Shown: positions 33,827-40,853 of the stretch, piece after piece
Numbering within the stretch: the stretch's first letter is position 1
How the letters are laid out: the number at the start of each line of letters is the position of its first letter
Source: DAONLM01 sp035406685
GTDB lineage: Bacteria; Spirochaetota; GWE2-31-10; MWDO01
Reading direction: 5' to 3'
Assembly (NCBI GenBank): GCA_035406685.1
Contig: DAONLM010000002.1
Span: 1-40,853, forward strand
DNA: 40,853 bases
Program-made: the position numbers and the translations under genes
Notes under the pieces: model-generated
The model's input: only the letters and a program-made list of their open reading frames with translations
Told to the model about the DNA's origin: nothing
The model's database searches: none

Positions 33827-36514
33827 TTATCTTAATTTAAAAAATTTATCTTCAAACATCTTTTTAATTTGTTCTAATTTTTTATTATTATTATTCTTTT
33901 TATAAATATCAAGAAGGGCTCTTATACTCTTTTCTACCCAATAATAATCATAAGAATAAAGATAAAAAATCTTTAAAAATTCTTCTATTGCTTTATTTTC
34001 ATCATTTAAATAATAATAAGAATATGCTGCTAAAAATCTAAATTCTGCTGATATTTCGAGTAACTTTTTTTCTGGTATTTTAGAAACTATTGCCAATACC
34101 TCTTTATAATTACCCCTTGAATATTCCAATCTTATAATCTCAAGTAAAATTTGCAAACTAAAATTATCCTCTGTTTTTAAAATTATCTTTTTGAGGTTAT
34201 TAATATATTCATCAATATTTTTATTCTCAATATACTTAATTGTATAGGATGCATAATTAGCAAAAATAGTATTACTATCAGATAAATATGGCTTTAATAT
34301 TTCAATATTATTAACACTTAAAGCAAATGAAAAATAATTTGCAATATATTCTTTTTTATTCCCATATTTACTAAAAAGAAATTGAAAAAGTAATTCTACA
34401 CTCTCTACATCTTTTATTTTAATAAAACAATCTATTATTTTCATTAAATCTTTTTCGGATAAATTTTTATAATACTCATTTGCTATAATCTTATTAAAAA
34501 AAATCGATGCTTCTTTAAAAAAAAGATACTTATATAAAATATCACCTGCATAAAAAATTGTCTCATTATCTATCTTGGTAAATAGTTTATTTGCTGAGTT
34601 TAAATCATTAATTCTAACAAAGGATTTGAAATATTCTCTATATAAAAGATTAATCTTATCTTTATTAGACTCTCCCTTAATATTTCCAATAACAATATCA
34701 GATTCCTCTTTAAATCCATCATAATTATTACTCTGAAATCTACTCAAAACAGAAAGATATGCAATGTCTAAATAGTATTGAGATTTTATATTTTTATAAT
34801 TTTTAAAATCATTTATCACATTAACAAAATTATTTTTTTTATAATTTGAATAAAAAACTAAATATTCAGCAAGATCCCCTACATTTTTCTTATCTTTAAA
34901 AAACAATATAAGTTCATCATAATTTTCTGATTTCAATAAAGAATTTGCTATCTTTTCAAAAATTGTTTGATTATCTCCCCATTTTTTTATATAGTTAGAA
35001 TATGTTAAATATGCCTCATTATATTTTTTTATATTATAATATGCATTTCCGAGTTGCAACAAAACTTCCCTTTCTCTTGAAAGATACTTTTTATTATTAA
35101 GATATACTTTATAACATTCAATGCTGGAATGATACTCTCTTAATAAAAAATAACACTCCCCTTTTTCTACAAAACTCTCATAATAAACCTCATCCATTTT
35201 TTTCATTTTTTGAATTTTTGTAAATTCAACAATTGCATCATTATAATTTTTATCTCTTTTAAGAATTACCCCTTTCATATATAAAACCTTATCGAAATTG
35301 GGATCATTAGAAAAATAGTTAAGCCAGATCTTTAAAACCTCATTTGCTTTTTTATAATCTTTTTCGTTATAAAAAAATTCTGCCAACTTATAAAGAAATG
35401 GATTTTTTTCTTTATCTGATAATTTTTTTATCCTATCAAGAGAGTTATAAAAATTAGAGATATTTTTTTTATCTTTTAATTCGATAGCTACTTTAAATTT
35501 TATTATAAAAGAATTATCCCCTAAATCATTATTATCAATTTGTGATAAATAATAAAAACTCTTATTCTTATCATTTATTTTATAATAAAGTTCACCCAAT
35601 ATCTCTTTAAACTCCATTTCTCTTCTTGTAAAAACCTCTATTGCCTTCTTATAATCATTCTGTTCAATATAAATTAATCCTATCTTATATAAAATCTCCC
35701 TACTTTTATTATTGATATAAACCTTTTCAAAAATATCTATTGCCTTTTTATAATCCTTTTCTTTTACAAGAATATCGCCAACAAGAGTATAAATCTCATC
35801 ATCATAATAATTAATCCTATTATAAAAAAAATCTATTGCTTCTTTATTTCTATTTAACATATTTAAACACAATAAATAATTATGATTAACAAATCTTTCT
35901 TCTGAATCAGAAATATTTTTTTCTATAAGCATTGTCTCATAGATCTGTAAGGCTTTAAAATATGAGCCATTTTCCATAAAGTAGTTTGATAGATATTTCT
36001 GAATATCAATTCTATATGTTTTAAACTCTATTGTCTCAAAATATTCTTTTGAGAGATTTAAAGCATAATCTATTTTATTAAGATTTATGTTATTTATAAT
36101 AGAAATATATAAAATCTTCTCTCTTTTAGAATCTCTGCTTTTATATGTTAAGAAAAATTCCTTACAGAATATCTCTGAATTATTAAAATCCTCAATAAGA
36201 AAGTAGCCAATTGCTAAATAATATATAACATCATTATAATATTCAAAATTTTTATCTTTTGTTAAAATAGATAAATATCTCACTGATTCAGAATACTTTT
36301 CCAGTTTTATCTGAGATAATGCTAAATAAAAAAATGCCTTATTTTTATATACAGAATCCGGATATTCTTTAATAAATTCTTTAAAAGAATTCTCTGCTAA
36401 CTCAAAGAAACCATCATTATAAAAAGAGATGCTCAATCTATATTTTTCTAATTCTGTGGTAACTAAAAATATTGCTGGAAAAAAATAGAAAAATAGTAAT
36501 ATACTTTTTTTCAT
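33827..36514 (-). CDS. Large periplasmic TPR-repeat protein
   Basis: The 895-residue protein has an N-terminal signal sequence (MKKS, hydrophobic core to about residue 19) and then an all-helical array of tetratricopeptide-like repeats from about residue 25 to the end. Typical units read A-x-x-x-Y-x-x-A-I-x-x-F, for example D-Y-K-K-A-I-D-I-F-E-K and N-D-Y-K-K-A-I-E-V-F. The start overlaps the clpC stop by 4 bases (ATGA), so translation is coupled to ClpC. TPR arrays are protein-binding scaffolds; in spirochaetes similar proteins attach to the envelope, but no specific partner is visible. There is no catalytic domain and no C-terminal membrane anchor. Confidence 0.8.
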   Translation of the reverse strand: MKKSILLFFYFFPAIFLVTTELEKYRLSISFYNDGFFELAENSFKEFIKEYPDSVYKNKAFFYLALSQIKLEKYSESVRYLSILTKDKNFEYYNDVIYYLAIGYFLIEDFNNSEIFCKEFFLTYKSRDSKREKILYISIINNINLNKIDYALNLSKEYFETIEFKTYRIDIQKYLSNYFMENGSYFKALQIYETMLIEKNISDSEERFVNHNYLLCLNMLNRNKEAIDFFYNRINYYDDEIYTLVGDILVKEKDYKKAIDIFEKVYINNKSREILYKIGLIYIEQNDYKKAIEVFTRREMEFKEILGELYYKINDKNKSFYYLSQIDNNDLGDNSFIIKFKVAIELKDKKNISNFYNSLDRIKKLSDKEKNPFLYKLAEFFYNEKDYKKANEVLKIWLNYFSNDPNFDKVLYMKGVILKRDKNYNDAIVEFTKIQKMKKMDEVYYESFVEKGECYFLLREYHSSIECYKVYLNNKKYLSREREVLLQLGNAYYNIKKYNEAYLTYSNYIKKWGDNQTIFEKIANSLLKSENYDELILFFKDKKNVGDLAEYLVFYSNYKKNNFVNVINDFKNYKNIKSQYYLDIAYLSVLSRFQSNNYDGFKEESDIVIGNIKGESNKDKINLLYREYFKSFVRINDLNSANKLFTKIDNETIFYAGDILYKYLFFKEASIFFNKIIANEYYKNLSEKDLMKIIDCFIKIKDVESVELLFQFLFSKYGNKKEYIANYFSFALSVNNIEILKPYLSDSNTIFANYASYTIKYIENKNIDEYINNLKKIILKTEDNFSLQILLEIIRLEYSRGNYKEVLAIVSKIPEKKLLEISAEFRFLAAYSYYYLNDENKAIEEFLKIFYLYSYDYYWVEKSIRALLDIYKKNNNNKKLEQIKKMFEDKFFKLR

Positions 36515-39009
36515 TTATTCAAAACTTTTTGTCTCTTTTCTTTTTTAGATTCGTTTTCATTTTTTTCAAAATTTATATTTTCCGGGTTTTTAATAAAAGT
36601 CAATTCTTCTATTCCATTCTCATTCTTAATATCAACAAGCACATTATCATTATCTTTTATTCTCTTATTTAAAATCTCAATAGAAATAATATCTGCTATA
36701 TCTTTTTGAAGGGCTCTTCTCAATGTCCTTGCCCCATACTTTTTATCATAATACTTATTTATTATAAAATTTTTTGCCTTTTCAGTAAGTTCTATATTAA
36801 TATTCTTTTCTTTAAGGTTATCTTTTATCTCTTTAAACATGATATCAATAATATCCAAAAGATTCTCTTTTGATAAAGGATGAAATACAACAATCTCATC
36901 CACTCTATTTAAAAATTCTGGGTTAAAGACTCTTTTCAATTCATTTATTGCAGAATTCTTAATATTCTTATATTCATCCAAACCAGAATCTTTCGTAAAT
37001 CCAACTATATTTTCACTGGTTATAGTTCTTGCTCCAACATTACTTGTCATAATTATTATTGTATTTTTAAAAGATACTATATGACCTAAATTATCTGCTA
37101 ATTCCCCTTCTTCCAATATTTGTAATAAAATATTAAAAACATCCGGATGCGCCTTTTCAATCTCATCAAGTAATATCACAGAATAAGGATGCCTTCTTAT
37201 TTTTTCGGTCAAAATTCCCCCCTCCTCATAACCAACATAACCAGGAGGAGCACCGACAAGTCTTGATACATTATGTTTTTCCATGAAATCAGACATATCT
37301 ATTCTTATTAAAGCACTCTGATTCCCAAAAAGAAATTCGGCAAGCCCTTTTGCAACCTCTGTTTTGCCAACGCCAGTAGGACCCAAAAATATAAAAGAAC
37401 CAATTGGCCTTTTTTTAGATGCAAGACCCAATCTTGATCTTCTTATTGCATTTGCAATTGAAAGAATAGCATCGTCCTGTCCAATTATTCTCTTATGTAA
37501 CTCTTCTTCTATCTTGAGAAGTCTATTATTCTCCTCTTCTGCTATTTTTGATAATGGAATTTTAGTAATATTCGATACAATTTCAAAAATATCCTTTTCA
37601 TCCACAAAAAACTTGCCACCACTATTTTGCTTTTTATTTACAAAATTTTCTTTTTTCTTTATTAATTTCTTTATCTCCCCTCTTATCTTCTCACATTCTT
37701 CAAATTGTAACTCTTTTATAAGTTTCTGCTCTTTATTTATAAGCATTTCGAGATCTTTCTCAATATCCACAAGTTCTATTGGCTTTACAGATTTTTTTAA
37801 TTTAACACTTGCTCCAGCCTCATCTAACAGATCAATAGCCTTATCAGGAAGAAATCTATCAGAAATATATCTATGACTCAAGATCGCCGCTAACTCTACT
37901 GCTCTCTCAGTATAAACAACATTATGATGAGACTCATATAAATGTTTTATTCCCTTTAAAATTTTGATAGTGTCTTCTACGGTCGGCTCATCTATATAAA
38001 TTGGTTGAAATCTTCTTTCTAATGCAGCGTCTTTTTCTATATACTTTTTATACTCATTTAAAGTTGTGGCTCCTATACACTGAATTTCTCCTCTTGATAA
38101 GGCTGGTTTCAACATATTTGAAGCATCTATTGCCCCCTCTGCTGCACCAGCTCCTATTATTGTATGAAGTTCATCTATAAAAAGAATAACATTTTCTACT
38201 TCAACTATCTCTTTCATTATCTTTTTTAATCTCTCTTCAAACTCGCCTCTATACTTTGTTCCGGCTACTACCTGTGCAAGATCAAGAGCAACCACTCTTT
38301 TACCTATTAAATTATCTGGTACATTGTTTTCCACTATTCTTATTGCCAATCCCTCTACAATAGCTGTCTTTCCAACGCCGGGTTCGCCTATTAAAACAGG
38401 ATTATTCTTACTTCTTCTTGATAAAACTTGCACAATTCTTTCTATCTCTTTTTCTCTACCGATAACATTTCCTATCTTCCCTTTTCTTGCCATCTCAGTT
38501 AAATCTCTACCAAATTCATCCAATGTAGGAGATTTTTTTATTGTCTCTTTTTTATTTAAAACTCTGCCAAAACCTAATAACTTTACAATCTCTTCTCTTA
38601 ATTTATCAGATGTTACATTATATTGTTTAAAAGTTTGGGCAAGAAATGAGTTTGGATCACTTATTGCGGCAATAATAATATGCTCTGTTCCTATATAATT
38701 ATAACCCATATTTCTTGCCTCTTCTCCTGCTAATTCTAAAATCTGCTGGGTCTCTATTGATAAAGCAACATCTCCTAAAAATATAGGTCCTTCATTTTTT
38801 TCTATATGATTCTCTATTTTTTCTATTAATTGATCTATTTGGACATAGAGATTTTCCAGAATCTTTATAGCAATGCCATCTTTAGATTTTAAAATTGTAA
38901 GAATGAGATGCTCTGGTAAAATTCTGTCAGAATTAAATCTCTTTGCCTCTTCCTGAATAAGCTCTTTTAAAATTTTATTTAATTTTGGAGTGTATCCTTT
39001 ATTAAACAT
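36511..39009 (-). CDS. clpC: ATP-dependent Clp protease ATPase subunit ClpC
   Basis: ClpC unfolds protein substrates and feeds them to ClpP. The 832 residues give the standard layout: duplicated Clp N-domain (1-145), AAA1 with Walker A G-E-P-G-V-G-K-T (208-215) and Walker B L-F-I-D-E (276-280), a short coiled M-domain with a UVR-like segment (415-460), and AAA2 with G-P-T-G-V-G-K-T (543-550) and I-L-L-D-E (612-616). V-G-F at 669-671 is the tripeptide loop that docks ClpP, so this is a protease partner and not a ClpB-type disaggregase. AGGAG precedes the ATG. It overlaps mcsB by 8 bases upstream and the TPR gene by 4 bases downstream. clpP is not in the window. Confidence 0.93.
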   Translation of the reverse strand: MFNKGYTPKLNKILKELIQEEAKRFNSDRILPEHLILTILKSKDGIAIKILENLYVQIDQLIEKIENHIEKNEGPIFLGDVALSIETQQILELAGEEARNMGYNYIGTEHIIIAAISDPNSFLAQTFKQYNVTSDKLREEIVKLLGFGRVLNKKETIKKSPTLDEFGRDLTEMARKGKIGNVIGREKEIERIVQVLSRRSKNNPVLIGEPGVGKTAIVEGLAIRIVENNVPDNLIGKRVVALDLAQVVAGTKYRGEFEERLKKIMKEIVEVENVILFIDELHTIIGAGAAEGAIDASNMLKPALSRGEIQCIGATTLNEYKKYIEKDAALERRFQPIYIDEPTVEDTIKILKGIKHLYESHHNVVYTERAVELAAILSHRYISDRFLPDKAIDLLDEAGASVKLKKSVKPIELVDIEKDLEMLINKEQKLIKELQFEECEKIRGEIKKLIKKKENFVNKKQNSGGKFFVDEKDIFEIVSNITKIPLSKIAEEENNRLLKIEEELHKRIIGQDDAILSIANAIRRSRLGLASKKRPIGSFIFLGPTGVGKTEVAKGLAEFLFGNQSALIRIDMSDFMEKHNVSRLVGAPPGYVGYEEGGILTEKIRRHPYSVILLDEIEKAHPDVFNILLQILEEGELADNLGHIVSFKNTIIIMTSNVGARTITSENIVGFTKDSGLDEYKNIKNSAINELKRVFNPEFLNRVDEIVVFHPLSKENLLDIIDIMFKEIKDNLKEKNINIELTEKAKNFIINKYYDKKYGARTLRRALQKDIADIISIEILNKRIKDNDNVLVDIKNENGIEELTFIKNPENINFEKNENESKKEKRQKVLNK

Positions 39010-40030
39010 TATTTTCTCCTATGGAATTGATAAAATTTCTAACGATATTACCTCTTATTATATCAATATCATTAATATTAACACCCGTATTAATAATATT
39101 AGAATCTTTTATTTTATTAATAATATCAGAAATATTAATCCTCTTTTTACAATAAAAATTATCTGTAATAAGACCTATCAATATATTACTAATATTCTTT
39201 AGAGATTCTTCATAAGAAATTTTTTTTATATATTTTAACAAACCATAACTCCTAAAAATAGTATCGACACTATTCTCTTTATATTTATTATAAACTTGAA
39301 ATAATTCATTCTTATCAAGTTCAATAAGATTTTTTATCCCAATTTCAAACCTTTCCACTAATTTCTCTTCACTAACTCCAAAGTTAATATTTGAAGATAT
39401 AATATAATAAAAAGAATTATCATAAAAAGGTTTTACCAAATATCCTCTTTGCATTAAATCAGAAAAAATAGCATCTTTATCTTCATTAAGAGAAATACCA
39501 GGCAAATGTATCATTGCTGAAAACTTAATGCCAAGACCACAATTTTTTATTTCAGGGCTTAAATATCCATATTTAACAGATGCGGAAAATTTTATATTAT
39601 TAGACAAAAATTCTTCTATTTTAAAAATATTCTTAAAAATAGAATTAAATGATAAACCATTATTTATACCGATCAACTTTATATGATCTTTTTCATTAAA
39701 AAGTAAAACTGTGGATAACTCTTCAAAATAAAGAAATCTTTTGGTTCTGTTTAAAAAATTCTCATCTATAAAAAAATTATTTTTATAAAAATTTTTATCA
39801 TTATCTGTTATATTATTACACTCTATTGTTAAAAATTTAAAATCCGAATTATTAAAGAGATTTATAATGTGATTTTCTATTTCATTTTTTTGTTTATTAG
39901 TTAAAGAATGAACAAATTGAAAATTTTTTATATTTCTTATCAATCTTATTCTTGAATTTATTACATACAAATCCTCAAGATTTTTATCTTTTTCTCTATT
40001 ACCTGTTTTCCTTTTAATTGTCTCTCCCAT
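39002..40030 (-). CDS. mcsB: McsB-family protein-arginine kinase homologue, active site altered
   Basis: In Firmicutes McsB phosphorylates arginines on proteins and delivers them to ClpC-ClpP. This 342-residue homologue (B. subtilis McsB is about 363) keeps the N-terminal S-R-I-R nucleotide-phosphate motif (26-29), N-E-x-D-H-I (112-117), M-I-H-L-P (173-177) and F-R-S-Y-G (259-263). However, the catalytic Cys of the G-Y-L-T-S-C-P-T-N block is replaced by Glu (G-Y-L-S-P-E160), the second acidic residue of N-E-E-D-H is Lys (K114), and the L-R-A-S Arg is Lys. Context (mcsA upstream, clpC downstream overlapping by 8 bases) supports a ClpC adaptor role. Kinase activity is doubtful or altered. No ctsR repressor gene is in the cluster as seen. 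Confidence 0.85.
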   Translation of the reverse strand: MGETIKRKTGNREKDKNLEDLYVINSRIRLIRNIKNFQFVHSLTNKQKNEIENHIINLFNNSDFKFLTIECNNITDNDKNFYKNNFFIDENFLNRTKRFLYFEELSTVLLFNEKDHIKLIGINNGLSFNSIFKNIFKIEEFLSNNIKFSASVKYGYLSPEIKNCGLGIKFSAMIHLPGISLNEDKDAIFSDLMQRGYLVKPFYDNSFYYIISSNINFGVSEEKLVERFEIGIKNLIELDKNELFQVYNKYKENSVDTIFRSYGLLKYIKKISYEESLKNISNILIGLITDNFYCKKRINISDIINKIKDSNIINTGVNINDIDIIRGNIVRNFINSIGENNV

Positions 40031-40053
40031 TATTCCCCTTTTTTTAAAAAGAT

Positions 40054-40596
40054 TTATCCGTTCTCAAAATATTTACCAGAATCTCCTTTATGAAAAGTAA
40101 AATTTCTTTTTAATTTCTTTATTTTATCTCTTATAACAGCAGCCTCTTTAAAATCTTTAATAAGAATACATTCTTCTAATTTATTCTTCAGTTCTCTTAA
40201 CATCTCTTTTCGTTTAATTATTTCCTTTATATCTTTTGGATATTTACCCTTATAAGTTAAAGAATTATTATTCTTAATTAAAATGTTATCTATGACTTTC
40301 TCAAAAACATTGTAACAATATTCACACCCAACTATCTGTTTGTCAAAAATTTCTTTAAGTCCTATGCCACAATTAGGACATCTCATAGGAATTCCTTCTC
40401 TTCCTATGTTTTTTGAGCCTTGCATAAAAACTCTATTTATAAAATCATAAAAAAGAAAATTTATATCATCCTTTGACAAATTATATCCTATCTGAGCAGC
40501 GCAATCCATGCACAAATGAATAGTATTTTTCTTATTATTAGAGACTTCTTTAATATGAAAAATAGCCTCATTAATTTTACAAAAATCACATTTCAT
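40054..40596 (-). CDS. mcsA: McsA, zinc-finger and UVR-domain activator of McsB
   Basis: The 180-residue protein has the McsA pattern: C3-x2-C6 and C29-x2-C32, then C-P-N-C and C-E-Y-C, giving four Cys-x2-Cys pairs for two zinc sites. A C-terminal helical UVR domain follows, with E-E-C-I-L-I-K-D-F-K-E-A-A around residues 141-153. McsA normally binds and stimulates McsB and links it to ClpC. All Cys pairs are intact even though the neighbouring McsB active site is not. AAGGA precedes the ATG. It is the first gene of the mcsA-mcsB-clpC-TPR run, 23 bases before mcsB. Confidence 0.9.
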   Translation of the reverse strand: MKCDFCKINEAIFHIKEVSNNKKNTIHLCMDCAAQIGYNLSKDDINFLFYDFINRVFMQGSKNIGREGIPMRCPNCGIGLKEIFDKQIVGCEYCYNVFEKVIDNILIKNNNSLTYKGKYPKDIKEIIKRKEMLRELKNKLEECILIKDFKEAAVIRDKIKKLKRNFTFHKGDSGKYFENG

Positions 40597-40628
40597 ATTT
40601 AAATCCTTAATACTAAGTATTAATTATA

Positions 40629-40657
40629 TAATACAAAAAAAAATAAAAATAGGCAAT
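40629..40657 (-). promoter_or_regulatory. Candidate promoter of the mcsA operon
   Basis: On the minus strand TTGCCT (40652-40657) and TATTAT (40629-40634) are 17 bases apart, 32 bases upstream of ATG 40596. The rest of the upstream region to the window end shows no clear CIRCE element and no tandem CtsR heptads. Confidence 0.35.
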
Positions 40658-40853
40658 AAAAGTATTATTAAGAAATAAAAATTTTACAAAAAATTAGAAA
40701 CTTTTTATAATCCATTGAAAAAATTAATATTTTTTTATTGAAAAAATTTAGTATTTTTCAAGAAATATTGTGTAAATAAAAAGTAATTGATTAATTTTAT
40801 TTATACTAACAAAATTTTAATTTGTAAGTTATTGACCTCTATATGAAAAATAG

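Noticed and set aside
37364..38698. Plus-strand ORFs inside clpC (37364-37876, 38324-38698)
   Set aside because: They lie antisense to conserved ClpC motifs and have no recognisable domain; AT-rich DNA makes such shadows common.
40826..40836. CtsR operator near the window end (TTGACC)
   Set aside because: Only one loose heptad is present; the tandem GGTCAAA direct repeat required by CtsR is not there.
1..40853. tRNA, rRNA, CRISPR or insertion sequence
   Set aside because: No GC-rich cloverleaf, no regularly spaced repeats and no transposase or terminal repeats were seen on either strand in the gaps.

Overview
The window is about 41 kb of very AT-rich bacterial DNA with dense coding and no mobile element, CRISPR array, rRNA or recognisable tRNA. 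The genes are chromosomal housekeeping and envelope genes: dnaA, carB, purL, ssb, rsmA, gatA/aspS, a class A PBP and clpC. Several proteins have classical signal peptides or spirochaete-style lipoboxes, and an RND-type exporter and periplasmic TPR protein suggest a double-membrane cell. The mcsA-mcsB-clpC block, an archaeal-type AspRS and a PurS-PurL fusion fit a low-GC member of Spirochaetota (or a neighbouring thermophilic/anaerobic lineage). This assignment is inference from gene content only.

Layout. A lipoprotein gene (minus) lies at the left edge. A plus block runs from 936 to 7393: class II aldolase, purL (PurSL type), STAS protein, PAS-GGDEF diguanylate cyclase and CbiM/NikM. It ends in a hairpin terminator shared with the convergent rsmA. 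A minus block runs from 19711 down to 7416: ssb, secreted GH13 amylase, a large iron-sulfur flavoprotein with a NuoG-like tail, carB, a 609-bp gene-free AT-rich region that is the best oriC candidate, dnaA, a small secreted protein and rsmA. A plus block from 19959 to 27434 holds a phosphorelay set (hybrid kinase, REC-kinase, stand-alone REC) followed by a penicillin-binding protein with its own promoter. An RND exporter (minus) and gatA-aspS (plus) are divergently transcribed from back-to-back promoters. The right end is a minus run: mcsA, mcsB, clpC, a large periplasmic TPR protein (overlapping or closely spaced) and then a lipoprotein.

The most striking feature is one 966-codon ORF that joins a complete GatA amidase, with its Lys-Ser-Ser triad, to a complete archaeal-type AspRS carrying the His/Pro pair typical of non-discriminating enzymes. 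This looks like a covalently built half of an Asn-tRNA transamidosome: the synthetase would make Asp-tRNA(Asn), and the attached GatA, with GatB and GatC encoded elsewhere, would amidate it. Other points worth a second look are an McsB whose kinase active-site residues are replaced, an RsmA with its NLPY motif changed to AIPY, an SSB without the acidic tip, a 22-bp inverted repeat abutting the Shine-Dalgarno of the amylase gene, an apparently leaderless kinase mRNA, and a bidirectional terminator that carries the rsmA stop codon in its loop.
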